Assembly: GCA_012656075.1 (NCBI GenBank) | Contig: JAAKBF010000227.1 | Coordinates: forward strand, 124,001 to 188,000 | DNA length: 64,000 nt | Direction of reading: 5' to 3' | Source of the DNA: Phytophthora hibernalis | Lineage: Eukaryota; Oomycota; Peronosporomycetes; Peronosporales; Peronosporaceae | Shown here: piece after piece, positions 1-12,426 of the stretch | Layout: every line of letters begins with the position of its first letter | Numbering within the stretch: the first letter of the stretch is position 1 | Program-made: the position numbers and the translations under genes | The notes under the pieces: generated by a model | What the model saw: the letters and a program-made list of their open reading frames with translations, nothing else | Databases searched by the model: none | What the model was told of the DNA's origin: nothing

Positions 1-32
1 ATTCGACCCTCCCGAACTCGTTCCTGTCGTAC

Positions 33-653
33 TTGCCAGACGATGTGAGGAACCTGGAGGTGTGCGTCATTTGGCGGCATCTCGAGCGCAAGTTCGCGCT
101 CGGTGACGCTGGAGGATTGGTGTCGTTGACGAACCGTTGGAATCGGATTCTCAACTCAAATTGGAAAGACACCACGACTCTGTTCTCGCTGCTGAACCAA
201 GCGCGAAACGAAATGAATCGGAAGTCCAAGAAGCTCCTCGGTACGAAGAAGATGACAGAGACAATGATGTGCGTGCAAGTTTTGGCGCAGCTTCCTAGTA
301 AAATCTGGGCGTCGTCAATTGATCTTTCGGAGGAAGCGTTCAGCGCTGTAAGGGTGGAGATCGCATTGAACAAGTAATTCGGTGCCAGATCCGAAAAGAT
401 GATAGCCGGCTCAGGTGATGCGACGTCGGTGACGCGCATCAACAACGTCAAAAGTGACCGTGCGGCGCGCAGTTACGACTCTAAGAAGCGCCAGCAAGAC
501 GGAAGCAGCGGCGTTCAGGACCAAGGGTGCTTCTACTGCTTCAAGAAAGGGCACCAGAAGGTTCAGTGTGAGCGCATGAAGGCCGACCGCGACCCAAACC
601 GTGACGGTGGGCCGCTCTTCCGTACGAACATGGATGCACAAACATCCAAGTGA
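33..653 (+). pseudogene. gag: copia gag remnant with CCHC zinc knuckle
   Basis: The part at 33-377 resembles the UBN2-type gag polyprotein of plant and oomycete copia elements. A stop (TAA at 375-377) interrupts the frame. The same frame then continues from 399 and carries a CX2CX4HX4C knuckle (CFYCFKKGHQKVQC, about 529-570), the nucleic-acid-binding motif of nucleocapsid. A second stop lies at 651-653. The N-terminus is outside the window or lost. Confidence 0.8.
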
Positions 654-683
654 GCGCCTAGCGACACTAAGATAATTGCTACG

Positions 684-1238
684 GTGCAGCGCGCTACCAA
701 GAAACAAAGAACGCGTGAGCCGCCAACGGATGTCGAGATGGAGGAGGAATTTATCCTTTCAGGTTCGGAGAAAGAGGAGTCGGAAGATGGCGACGGAGGC
801 TGTTTGAAGAGCTTTGGTGAAATTGACACCTCGGTACGTAAACGATATGGTACATATTTGAGTTGGTTACGTCGACTAACAGTTACGGATGATCTGTGGA
901 TTGTTGATACAGGAGCTGGATTTGGAATAACGGCTGGTTCAAATCGCTACACAAAGGTTCGAGTCATAGGTTTGAGTATGGTAACGGTAGCACATCAGAA
1001 ACCTCTCTAACTGGCTCAATATAAATGCATGTTGCAAGTCCTTTCAATAAAAGTCTATCGGTCTGGGAGCAATTTAATTAGTGCTTGTCATCTCGCTAAG
1101 CAAGGGTATAATCACATTCAATCTCAGGATGGGGAGTTTTTGTATTTCTTCAATAAGAAAGGACAGCTTTTATTTGCTGCTTTGCAAAAGGGTGGTGTAT
1201 ATCTGCCCTCTTTAGGCAGATTAAGGTGCAAACCGTAA
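684..1238 (+). pseudogene. copia protease and GAG-pre-integrase remnant
   Basis: The segment at 684-1010 has the retropepsin active-site signature LWIVDTGAGFGIT (near 894-935), with the catalytic Asp in DTGA. Downstream, 1029-1238 matches the GAG-pre-integrase linker of copia polyproteins (SNLISACHLAKQGY and a following hydrophobic stretch). Both pieces are in the gag frame but separated by stops. Normally one polyprotein is cleaved by this protease; here it is not translatable as a unit. Confidence 0.75.
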
Positions 1239-1284
1239 GCAAGAGCTTTACAGAAACACGTGCGAAGTTGCAAACTCGGCACGT

Positions 1285-2072
1285 ATGTCATATAGAAATA
1301 AAATAGGGACACGGTCTAAGCAGTCATTGCACACTTTGCACATGGACACTATGGGAAAGTTGAAAGTAAACGGTAACAATGGTGGATATGGTTATCAGTA
1401 CACGTTAGCAATTGTGGACGATGCAACGTCGTACAAGTGGCTATTTGTGATGAGGTCTACAAAAGAAGTTAACAGTCATGTGGTTAACCTCATACTGCTA
1501 CTCCAAAAGCAGCATCACTATGAAATAAAGAGGATAAGAAGTGATAGCGGTACAGAATTGTCAATCAAAAGATGAGGGCATTTCGGCAGTCGAAAGGTAT
1601 CAGTTTTGAGAAATCAAATGTAGAATGTCAAGAAGAGAATGGGAGCGCGGAGCGCTGCCATCAGAAATTAATGAGACAAGTAAGAAGTTCACTTCTAACC
1701 GCGGCTATGCCAGCACACTGGTGTCCAGAGGCAATAAAATACGCCGTTGAAGTGTCGAATAGAATTCCAACTTCTAGACTTGGAAACACTTCACCCTACG
1801 AAGCATTTCATGGTAAAAAGCCGGATGGCAATATACTTCAAATATGGGGCAGTGTTTGTTATGATCATATCCCAACTACTAAGAGAAAGGATAAGAAATT
1901 GAGCTCAAGAGGTTTAGAGTGCAAGTTCCTTGGACTTGCAAACGATTATAAGGGCTACAGATTGCTAGATACTGTCAACAACGTATTATTGGTAGCGCGA
2001 AGTGTTAAGTTTGATACAGTTGATCAGTCGGCTGTGATAGCCAGGTCGTTTTCAAAAGGAACCATGCGCTAA
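1285..2072 (+). pseudogene. copia integrase catalytic core remnant
   Basis: The three acidic positions of the DDE integrase fold are visible: D in LHMDTMG (about 1340), D in RSDSGTE (about 1540) and E in ENGSAERCHQ (about 1640). A frame change and stop near 1572 divide the core. The remainder (to 2072) matches the conserved region ending in the copia-type motif RGLECKFLGL. The enzyme inserts the cDNA copy into host DNA; this copy cannot be made intact. Confidence 0.85.
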
Positions 2073-2302
2073 ACTCTAAAGAAAAGGAAGATATTAGAGC
2101 GTGCATAAGTGGCAAAGATAGCACGTCTAAAGACCCGCCAACTCCAAGTGTGGGGGCCGTGGGAGCTGTGGGAGCTGATGTCACTCAGTGTGACGAGGAT
2201 GAGAAGTCGGATGTTAGTCATAGTGACGAGTCGTCTTCTCAGGTTGTAGAAAGGTCAACTTCAACCGAAATGTTAATAGACACATAAAAGGATATTAGCT
2301 GT

Positions 2303-3590
2303 GTGGAACACCACGATAAGCCACGTGCACTGCGTAAGAGGCGACGAAGCCCAATACTAAATGGATATGAAGTAACAATAAAAAGGTTTGGGATCACAGT
2401 TAGCAGGACTCGTACCCCAATTCCGAAATCACTAAAAGCGGCATTAACAGGGCCATACCGGGAATCATGGCTCGGTGCATTAGAAGTTGAGTATCAGGCC
2501 CTCTTAGAAAATAAGCCATGGAAAGTGGTTGATCTACCCAAAGGACGCAAGGCATTAGGCTGTCACTGGGTTTTAGATGTAAAATATCATGCAGATGGAT
2601 CTGTAGAACGATTTAAAGCTCGACTAGTGATAATGGGATATACACAGCGATTTGGTGTTGACTACGGCGAGATATTCTCGCCGGTAGCCCGATATGAGTC
2701 ATTGACATTAGTGCTCGCAATTGCGGCAATAGAGGATTTCCACATCCACCAAATGGATGTGTCAACTGCGTTTCTAAATGGGGAACTATTAGAGGATATA
2801 TATATATGGTTCCACCCCTTGGATTAAGGCAACGTCATAATGGCAAAGTCTGTAAGCTAATAAAGAGCCTATATGGACTGAAATAGGCGCCACGTATTTG
2901 GTACAGGGTTCTGCACACCTTTTGGAGTCATTAGGTTTTTCTCGATGCAAAAAGGAATATTGTTTGTACAAGAAAAAGTGGGAGGTTAATGGAGTAACCG
3001 ACGTCGTCTTAATATGTGTATATGTTGATGACTTAACCATTGCTGGCTCAAGGCTATCAGCTGTAAATGAAATTAAGGCAAAGTTGTCAGAACGCTTTAA
3101 AATGCAGGACCTTGGAGAGGTCCATTATCTGTTGAAAATGGAGATCAGAAGAGATAGAGCTCGTAAGCAACTCAGCCTATTGCAACATAAGTATATTCTA
3201 GACTTGCTAGAAAAGTTTGATATGATGCACTGCTCAATAGTAGCTACTCCTCAAGCAGCAAGTATTACATTAGAAAAAGAGACAAGTCTCAGCGCTGAAG
3301 CTATTGCAGCACATCCGTATGACTACCGTGGACTGGTAGGATCTCTTATGTATCTGGTTAGAGGAACTAGACCTGATATTGCAAATGTTGTAAGAGAATT
3401 AAGTAAATTCCTCTCTTGTTATAACGAGTCTCATTGTAGAGCTGCACAGAGAGTACTTAAGTATCTGAAAGGAACATCGATGTATGGGTTAGTATATGAA
3501 GGAACTAACAAAGATGTCGTTTATGAACTATACACAGATGCGAGCTTCAAAAAGATCAGTAGCTATGGGCCTGCAGCGGGTAGCTTAGTG
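2303..3590 (+). pseudogene. copia reverse transcriptase / RNase H remnant
   Basis: RVT_2-type reverse transcriptase: the fingers/palm segment (KARLVIMGYTQRFGVDY, MDVSTAFLNGEL) lies at 2560-2780. The catalytic motif YVDDLTIAGS lies near 3019-3050, and the connection segment LVGSLMYLVRGTRPDI near 3325-3385. RNase H begins with ELYTDASF near 3530 and is then cut off. A (TA)n run at 2793-2806 coincides with a frame change, and an in-frame TAG follows at about 2884. The frame continues by chance into foreign sequence to 3713. Confidence 0.9.
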
Positions 3591-4493
3591 ACAAACCACT
3601 TCAACCACCTCAGAAAGAGCTCCGGTTTAATGTTTGACGACTCCGAAACGGCGGACACGGAGCCGTCCAGTGCGTCAACCAACCACTGCACCTTTCGTTG
3701 CGCTCCAGCGTAAATGAATATCGGCGGAATTCGATCGCCAGCCGCGTTCACGCAGCCAAGCATGCTGACATTGCCACGGTCAGTTCAACGACGCACATTA
3801 GCTCCGCGCCCCTTCGGGCAAAGAACTCGTTCGGCTCCGCTCCCTTGGGCCGTCATCCCGGTCTCGTCGCAGTTCCAAATGCGAGAAGGCTGGTCTTCCA
3901 GACCAAGGTCTGTCAAGGCCTTGCTTAGGTTGTCGTAGTAGTAACGAACTGTTTGCTCGTTCGAACACTCAGCACGCTTTGCATCCAGAATTTGGCCTTT
4001 ACGGTACGATATCGTGTCGGAGTGGCTCTTCACCCAGCGCTGGGCCCAGGAAGTTGCCTGGCACTGACTTCAGCGACGTCGCCAACGCCGCCTGCCGGAC
4101 CAATTCGCAAAACTGGGAGGTGCCCATGCACATTCCTCGGGCAGCCCGATGTTCCATGGCTTCAAGAAGCCCGGCGTCGGCGGCTTCGTTTATATAGAGC
4201 AATTGGGCCCTGGGCGACATGCAATAGGGAGTAGTCCGACACAGCGCATGCGAAGAGACTCTCGAGCGACGTTGAAGCGATCAGAGGCCTCCCGAATCAT
4301 AATCCCAGCGTTAGTAGCATCGATTGCAAGCACGTAGCGCTCGGTGGTCGACATGTCGGAGATGTTTGGGCTGTTCTGGCGCAGCATAGTGACTTGAGGA
4401 AGGGTGGTTTGCTGAGTGGTGTAACTTTTGGAGAATGAGGAGTTCTGAGCTGAGTGACAGCTTAAAATGCGCGGGGAACACAGTGCTTAACAA
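3563..4493 (-). pseudogene. Truncated pogo/Tigger-like DDE_1 transposase
   Basis: Read on the minus strand there is, in order, a psq-type helix-turn-helix (AIDATNAGIMIREASDRFNV, about 4345-4285), a Tc5-type DNA-binding segment (about 4220-4000), the first catalytic motif WNCDETGM (about 3880), and then GDRIPPIFIYAG (about 3730). At least two frame shifts and an in-frame TGA (about 3783) break it. It ends around residues LRWLKWFVTK, so the second catalytic Asp block of DDE_1 enzymes is missing. It meets the copia RNase H remnant at about 3550-3590. No terminal inverted repeats were found. Confidence 0.75.
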
Positions 4494-4779
4494 CCATCAA
4501 AACGTATGTAGGTAAGACGCGTTCTGCTCCTCTGGCAACTACTGGCTGCGGTGCTGGCTTTGGCTTATTGACTTGGGTTTGTATGCCGCACGAAAACCGT
4601 AATCATGTCCTGACCACAGTCATGTCCGGCGCGGATATAGCATACCCGGATAGATATAAAAATACGTGTTTGATTTGAATTGACATGTGAGTATTGGGCC
4701 GTCGTAGGTATCTCACGCCGTTGAGCGCGTGCCGTCCAGCGACGATTTCTCAGGCTGTGTAAAAGCTAGCTTTTTAATA

Positions 4780-5120
4780 CCGTATTCCCCTGTTACAGGC
4801 GTCACCAATCTGCAGGCGGGAGTAGGGCTCGTACTTAACTCAACGTATTTGGTCATATCTCTGCTACGCTAGTTTAATAGCTCACTAATACTAATAAAGT
4901 ACCTACCAACGATATATACTTGCTCACCATACGTGTAGGACCTTGCTCACGAATTTTTGTAGCGGAAACGCAAACGGCGATCGATTTACTTGCCATGGTC
5001 TGCCGTATGACCAGGGAGATATGACGATCATATCGAATATACCGGTTTTATACCTATTGTTTCATTGGCTAAAAGTGAGTGACGCTTGTAACAAAGCGAC
5101 TGGTAACAGGGGGAATACGG
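4780..5120. mobile_element. MITE-like element with TA target duplication
   Basis: Imperfect terminal inverted repeats are visible: the left end begins CCGTATTCCCCTGTTAC (4780) and the right end finishes with GTAACAGGGGGAATACGG (5120). A second matching block, GTGACGC(C/T)TGTAAC, lies at about 4792-4805 on the left (in inverse) and 5079-5092 on the right. TA flanks both ends (4778-4779 and 5121-5122), the target-site duplication typical of Tc1/mariner/pogo elements. The 341-bp element has no coding capacity, so it would be non-autonomous. Confidence 0.65.
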
Positions 5121-5125
5121 TAATC

Positions 5126-5168
5126 GAGTCCCCCTTTGAAAATGTTTTTCGATTTGAGTCCCCCTTTG
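5126..5168. repeat. Two direct copies of a 13-bp unit
   Basis: GAGTCCCCCTTTG occurs at 5126-5138 and again at 5156-5168, 30 bp apart, immediately to the right of the MITE-like element. The following sequence to 5326 is AT-rich and holds no gene; it is the upstream region of the rotatin homologue. Confidence 0.6.
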
Positions 5169-5326
5169 GAATTTTCCTAATTTTAAACTCATAAATATCC
5201 AGAGCTTCTGTAATTTGATTTGTATTTATATTTTCTTAAATAATTAAAAATTAAATAAATATTTGTCCAAACTATCTTGATAAATGTTGTGAATTATTAC
5301 AGTTCTCTAACTATTCGATAGTTCAA

Positions 5327-8300
5327 ATGGACGACGCCGGGCGGCTGGACGCGCTGGTGGGCAAGCTGCGCCACCCGCTGACCAAGATCCGGGCCCGGGC
5401 GCTGCAGAGTCTGCTGTCCAAGCTGCGCGAGCGACTGGTGCGCTGGTCGGAGCTGGCTCCGCTGCAGAACGCGCTGGTGCCGAGTCTCTTGGCGTGTCTG
5501 GAGCCGCCACTGGAGCTGCCGACGCTGCACGTGCTGCAGCTGCTGGTGCAGAGCGGTTCGGAGACGTTTGCAGCCAGTTTGCAGCACTTTGGGGCGGCGC
5601 AGAAGCTGCAACGATCCGCCAACAGCAACGCGGAGCTGCGGCCGACGTACGAGAAGGTTCACTGGAGTTTAGTGGGGACTGTGGGATGTTAGAGAGGGGA
5701 ACTGAGAGCTGTTTTGCTATTAATTGTGCAGTTGCTGAGCCAGATTTACGTCACTAAAGTGGCGATGGCAGAAGAATCGAGCAGGGAACAGGTCGATACT
5801 TCAGATGGAGAGGAGGAGCAGGAACAGGTTGTTTCTGTGGAGCAGTTGAGGGCGAGTAGCGAGCTGCTGGACAGACGGAGAGCACCCAAAGTGACGAAAC
5901 TCGAGGCAGCTGGATGGAGCTTTGCTCACGTGACGCTGAACTCCGTGGATGAACAGTTTCTGTTCGAGTTTGAGGTGAAGCTGCAGCTGAGGACGGAGAC
6001 GCAGGACCTAGTGGCAGCCTGTGCGATGTTTAGGAACGTCTTGTTGAGGAACTTCCCGGCGGAAGTGTTTTTGCAGCGACCAGCGATGCTGCAGTTCTTG
6101 CTGCATCTGTGCAGCAGCCGATTTTACCTGGAAGTCCCGCAAGTGTGGAGGGACGAAGTGACAGTATGATGGAACGCGCGATGGAAGTGCCGATGGGGGT
6201 GAATTACTTTGATGAGATGATGAACTCGACGTTTTCCAACAAGCGAGGGAACTTGTCGGGTGCTGTTGTCATGGCTAGTCTCAAAGCGATCGAGTCGTTC
6301 CTGTACGCGCTGCGGCTCACGCGGAGGGTATGTCTTGATCCGACGTATGTAGTGCACACCCCGGGCATTCACGTGGAACTGTTCGACTCGTATGATTCAC
6401 GACGAGGTCGGTATCCGCGCGCTAGGGTGGACGTTGCAGATGGTATAAGCAAAGCACCAGGTAAGCGGGGCGAAGTGCGTGTCAACCAACTGGAGCAATA
6501 CTGCTGGGCGGGGCCGTGTACAAAATATTTATGGGCCTGTTGCCGTTGTTGCGATCGGCAAGACATCCGCGGCTGCATTTGTTGAACTTACTCCTGGTGG
6601 CCCTTCCTGATATCCCAGAGAAGGGTTGCCCACCTTCGGCTGAAGCAACTGTGCAAGAATTAGATAAATTGAGGCTGGAAAAGGTATTCGAGATTCTCAG
6701 CGGTATTTGTCAGCCTACTCCGTCACAGCAAGCGGGAAGTAATCTGGTAGATGATGATCTCGAGCTCACACACTCGATGACGTGGAAACTGGTGGAGCTG
6801 GTTCTTCGGATGCTACGATTGTATCCGTCTTCTTGCTATCGCGTGGAGAACATATCGAATACAACTGATAAAGCTGGAGGGTCTACACAGTCAGGTGAAA
6901 CTGATAGTATTCGTGTTCCTTGGTCGCTGTGGGAGGCAGTGAAGTTATGGGTCGCCAGTCCAATATTTCCTGAAGTGGCTGCTAATGAGTGGAATGATGA
7001 AGATGAAGCGTTTATCCAGTATCTGTCAAACATAGACGGAACGCTTTCCGCTTTTGTCAATCTGAAGCACTCCTCCCAAAAAGACGCCAGGGTAATCCTC
7101 GAATTTGTTGGATTTGCCAAGACTCATCGCGAACAGCTGATGAAGTTTACTCCATGGGAGAAGCCAGCCACTTTGAACCTAGAAGTTGCACAGAAAGTTA
7201 TCCAAACCCGATATGCCTTTGACGATGGAGATGCCGAGATCATTGCAGATGCCACACTTCAGGCGATCTGGACAGCATTGGCTGCCAATGGCAAGGATGA
7301 AGCGGGGTCATTAAACGAAAATGCTATCGAAACCATCCAGTTCATCCTGTGCGATCTATTAAATGGTTTGGGAGAAAAGAAGACATCGCCATCACACGAC
7401 TCAATGGTTGTCCACTTTTTCCAAGGTCTCCAGGATCTTGCGGGTGAGCACGACAGCGGACAATTCGTAGGCAATGTGATATGTGAACCAACTTTCCTTA
7501 CGCTCTTGCTGTTGACGCTGGCAAGGTTGAATGATGGTTCCGATAGTCCAGTAAATAGCGCTGCATTTTGGGGAACTCTACGCTTGGCTTTGAACGAACT
7601 TGCAGGGATGTCGAACGGTCAATTAATCCTGCTGCAGCCTGTAGTGCCATTGATCCAGCACTTTGCATATATTGAACCGTCGGAGGGATCATCATCGGAG
7701 CAACGCTCGGTTCAGCCACAGCTTGCTACAGTCTTGAATCGAGTGGAAACTGTCCTGTCCGACAACACGAGGCAGCTTTTAATTTGCCGCTGCCTGCTGC
7801 ACCTGTCATCATACATTCGAAAAGCTGCTGCTTCGGGGATTATTCGTTTGTTGTCGCGAGTGAATCCTTCGGCAGTCGATTGATCTCCACAAGTAACGAG
7901 ATCCGCGAAGATCCGTTTGGAGGCAATTTCGCCACTGACGACAAAATATTGTCATTTGAGATGAAGCTCATGGAGACACCTTTACCCGTTACCCGTACAA
8001 GCGAGTACCAACCAAGTGACAATGAGCTATCGTCACAACTGAGCAGGCTGTCCCATTTGTGCAAAGTGGTAACCAGTACATCCTCTGCTTTCGAGAGTAT
8101 GAGAGAAGCGGCGTTCAAAGAGCTGGTCATGTTTATCGGCAATGCGTCGGTGGAGTTGTTCACACTGTTTGAGGAGCTGGGCAAACTGACAGATCTCTTG
8201 GATCTGCTTCGTACAATTCTCCAAACTGAAAGTAGCCGAAAGGACTCGTCAATGATTCATCAAGCCCTCCTGCTTTTCAGGACTCTATTACTCCGCAGCC

Positions 8301-11300
8301 GGCTATTGCGTTTAGCCATGCAGCGCGATGGTGACGTGGTGAAGCTTCTCATGCCATTGATTTTCCATTCAGATGTCTCGATTCGGACGCAGATGTACTA
8401 TGTTCTTCTCTTGCTCACGTGCTCTGCTGAGAATTTTATCCCCAGTGGGGCAATTGTGAACAATGAGAATTGCGAAGCTGGCGGTGAAGCACGAATTCCG
8501 GAGATGATCAAGGCAACATTTGGATTGTATTCCGGTCGCTGGGATCGATGCTGTGTCGTTACCTATTCGCCGAAACAGCAACTACAGACTCTGCTCACCA
8601 AGGAAGCTAATGCGTCGTGGGTACAGGAAGTACAAACAATAATCACTCGGATACCATTTAACTCGGACAGAGACAACGTGAAGCGCGACAATGAGAGCAG
8701 CGATGAGTTCGCGTCACGACTATCAATGGAGTACAACATTATTGTTCAGAAGCTTCGAGATGCACCATCGCACGGAAAATGCCTGAACGCAATATACCAC
8801 TTGATGACGATAAGTAGCGCTTGGAATCTTGCCCGTGAGCGCTTTGTTGGGGACTGGGAGGCAGATTTTGAACGTTATTTCGCTGTACCACCCAAAAGCG
8901 AGCGAGACGAGGTGATCATTGGCTCACTTGTAAGCACTCTCAGTGTGATGTTCTGCGCCATGACAAGGGGTGAGCAGTTGCGAGCTCTTGTTGTACTGAA
9001 GCGAAAGGTCCTCCCGCTGCTCAAGAGATCGCAGAGCAAGGCATTTTCTCTTCAAGTTGCGCGGTTACTGCTCAACGTGAGTGAATCGAAGGTTGGCGAT
9101 TTGTTTTTGTCTTTAGCTGCCGATACCGACATTATTGCAACGATATGTACCAAGTATTCTGTAATCTACGCGACCGAACCAGTCCTTCATGCGATGATGC
9201 TCGAAGTTCTGTTACGATTCGCAAAAGGGATGAATGAAATCACAGGTACTCGCTTGTCAACGACCTCACGCGAGAAAATCTGCAAGCGTCTCGTGGGGAT
9301 GCTGTCGCCATTACTCACTATTGTGTGCAGTCATCGTGTACCAGGCTCATTCCTTGAACGCGACGCGTTTGTCATTGGGTCTCAATGCATGATCACTATT
9401 ATGCGCATGCTTCCGCGTGAGTCTCTTTTGGTCAGTGATAGCCCTGTGCAGCACACTGACAGCAGCATTCTACTCGACGGCAGCTGGGCATCTCGCTTTC
9501 TTTTCGACCACGTTTCACCGATCCGAGAGCTTGATATTTCGTGATTGAGCATGCTGCATCTTCCCTTCATCCTTCGTCTCGATTGCTGGAAATGGCTTTC
9601 GAAACATCCACAGATGATACAGAATCTGATGCTGTGCGCGCGGCAGCATGCAATATTTTGTCGAAGGGGGTTCTTCAATATGCTGAACGGCCCCCGGATC
9701 AACAAGCTGCAATGGTGGAGACCTTCCAAGGAACTACTTTTGCTGGGAGAGCTTTACGCGCGCTTTCAGCTGTTTTGAAAGACCCCAACCTTTTCGCGCG
9801 GAGTTCTAGTGCATTCGCGCGAATTGTGCGAGTGCTTTACATTCAGAGTGAAACTCTGGGACCTCATTTTGGAGATATGAGGGCAGAGCTGGAGGTCGCT
9901 GAAGAAGAATTCGATGTTTACCCTCTCTTGGTGCAGGTAAGCAAGTACCTCTCACGTATACAAACACCCTTAGAGTGTTTACTCTGTCGTGGATGTTAAT
10001 TATCGTGTATTTTTCTTTGCGTAGGCGCTGTCACTTCGCGAATGGAGGAATAAATGCGATCGTTATTGCTCATGCTGTATGCTCCTACCTCATTGTGGAG
10101 ACGATCCGTGGAGACAATCACTGCTTCCGGCCATTTTAGACCTGATGGTCGAAGTGCTGAATCTCCTGCAGGCTATTTGCCGCAAAGCTGGTTCTGATCA
10201 AGTTGCATTTTTCCTTATGGTATTTTGCCCTCCTGTCTGTATCTCCCAGAGCTTTGGGCACTGAACTTAGTCTATCTAACGCGAGCCCAATGTTTTTCGT
10301 GTTGTCATAGCATACAACTCTGCAGTTTCAGCTGATGGAGCTTGTACGAGATGTGCATGATTCGCTGGCATCACTCGGTGACACGAATATGAAGGCTACC
10401 AGCCAGAACCATTACAAAATTCTTGACCTTTGTGCAGGCACACTCAGCATTCTTTTGATTCAGGCTTTTGATCGACACCGCGAGTCCGAGTTTGGCCCCC
10501 TACAACTTCGACCTTTGGGGCGGATTTTGTGAACGTAGTGGCGAAGCTGCTAACATTTCATCACCCAATTGGTTTTCGGGTGTCGTTCTCTCGTGTTGTG
10601 CCTGCGGTACGTAGTGCGATCATCATTTGTGCTGCATATTTTTTGCATTCTCACTAGAAACTTCTTGTTACGTCGATGTTACAAGGTGTCCTTGTTTATT
10701 CCTGGCTCACTGACGTCTTCAGATGCTTCAGTCACTAGCGCGCTTTGCTCTGCTGTGTTTGATCTTTATCAAGAGGTCACAGAATCCCGGCCATCGGATG
10801 CGAGCACTACCACTACTGGCCTGGAGTTGCAAGACCGCGTTTTTCCGTTGGCGTCCATTCGGCGCGTCTCATGTGCCTTGCAAGTTCTCCTTGAAATGAG
10901 CTCGACTCTCCAGGAGCTTATTCATATGAAACGTGGTCTTCCTTTGCGATGACCTCTATTAAGGACTCGTTCGCTGCGATTCGTGTAGCTGGAGGATTTG
11001 GCGGTAAGCGAGGTAGAAGTTCCAACTCGGCAAACACCCAAGACGCGTACGTTCTTGATCTGTGTGGACGCATTCAGGCACACATGGAGGTTGTCAGTGC
11101 CATCGTCGGAGGTGACATGGAAAGTCAGAGACTTGCAAAGGTGCGGAAATGGTTTATTGCTTCTTACTTCGGAGTATCCCGGGCGGTCTGTGGTTTACAC
11201 TGATGTTACAATGAATGAGCAGGATGAGGGACTCCTTGGTGTGATTATGTCAAATTGGAGCATGATGAAGATGGCCCACGTCCGTGGATCGCAGCTACTG

Positions 11301-12270
11301 CTACGGGCACTGCATCTTTTGGCAAATTACATCTACGGAAACGATAGTGTCAGAGGTACTCTGCTGGTTTCGCTGCCTGCTGGCTCCGGTAAAGTTTCGG
11401 GAGGAGATGGAGCTCAGACGTTGCTTTCGTTGGTATTCGTCTTGGCAATTACTCGAGGTGACGTGGCGCCTTCTCAACACCCAGTACTCAATGGCGCTGT
11501 TACCTCCTCTGCAGTAGATTTTGCGGTGAGCAATGTTGCATGCCAAGTGCTGAAAGCTGCTCTGCTCAACGTCGAATGTGTGCTGTCAGCCGTGAAGACT
11601 GGGGCGATATCGAAATTAATTAATTCGTTGCAAGATCGCCTCAAGCAAACGAGACAAACCAGTAAAACGAATCACCTCGAGTACGAGAATCTTGCGCACA
11701 TGCTTAGCGTGTTCGGCAGCATTGCTTGCAGCGAGGAAGGTGCTCGGATACTTTACACCAGTTGGGCCACTGTGCTCGCTCTCGTGTTTGATGATGCGAT
11801 GCAGTCGCCCGACGATGCAGTTCGACGCAGAGGGTGCTTGTGCTTAAGAAACCTTGCTCTTTCACAACCGACCAAAAACAATTTCGCGATGTGGGAAGAA
11901 CTACTTGATAACGTTGTCGCAACGTGCGTCCATGTGAACGGTACGGATCGTGGCGACTTGGCCACGCTGAGGTACCTTTCGGCCGCTCTTTGGTCGCTTG
12001 TGTACGACAATCAAAAAGCCCGCGCGCTGCTGCTCTCAAGACCAACAGCGTTACGAAGTTTGCAGCAAGTGCTGGCTTCTCAAAAGAATGGTACGTGTCC
12101 TGTTGTCGATGGACTCTATCACTATAGTATGTTTTGACGTTTTTCTACTAGGCTCTCCTGCTTCGGAACAGACCCTGGACTCTCAAGCTTCATCACAGGA
12201 CATTGCGGAAAACTTGCAGCGGGTGTTGCTACTTGTCCAGGTAGAACACGTTGACAAGCATCGCCCTTGA
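5327..12270 (+). CDS. RTTN: Rotatin homologue (basal body / cilium protein)
   Basis: The N-terminal about 110 residues match the rotatin N-domain (KLRHPLTKIRARALQSLLSKL), and the rest is a long helical armadillo-like protein of about 2,100 residues, the expected size. Rotatin acts at centrioles and basal bodies in ciliogenesis. Exons I can place: 5327-5656, 5732 to about 6327, then a messy stretch, about 6500-9936, 10025-10219, 10311-10606, about 10660-11140, 11223-12090, 12152-12270. Introns include 9937-10024, 10220-10310, 11141-11222 and 12091-12151. Frame drops of one base at homopolymers occur near 6155 (CCC), 7870 (GG), 9538 (TTT), 10517 (GGGG) and 10946 (TTT). Splicing between about 6150 and 6520 is unresolved; a phrase GIRALGW near 6410 suggests a small exon there. 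It converges on the KNL2-like gene, 156 bp away. Confidence 0.8.
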
Positions 12271-12426
12271 CCCTTGACAGAGTTGAACACGAGATCATAC
12301 TGTAGTATTTATTTATCACGGCGCCGACTGCGCCGACGATACATTCGTTCATGAAACAAGATGAGGTTGGCATTGCTTGTAAAGCAGCCTCTAATAAATA
12401 AACGCACGCACATTCAGTCCAAGCGA

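Larger units (their letters stand above)
1..3565 (+). mobile_element. Degenerate Ty1/copia LTR retrotransposon, 3'-truncated
   Basis: Order of domains is that of copia elements: gag with zinc knuckle, protease, GAG-pre-integrase, integrase, reverse transcriptase, start of RNase H. The reading frame is interrupted by many stops and shifts between all three frames, so the copy is dead. The left end lies outside the window. The right end stops inside RNase H, shortly after the motif YTDASF near 3550, where sequence of an opposite-strand DDE transposase begins. I see no LTR, no polypurine tract and no target-site duplication in the window. Confidence 0.9.

Noticed and set aside
1..5326. LTRs of the copia element
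   Set aside because: No matching direct repeats found; the left end is outside the window and the right end is deleted.
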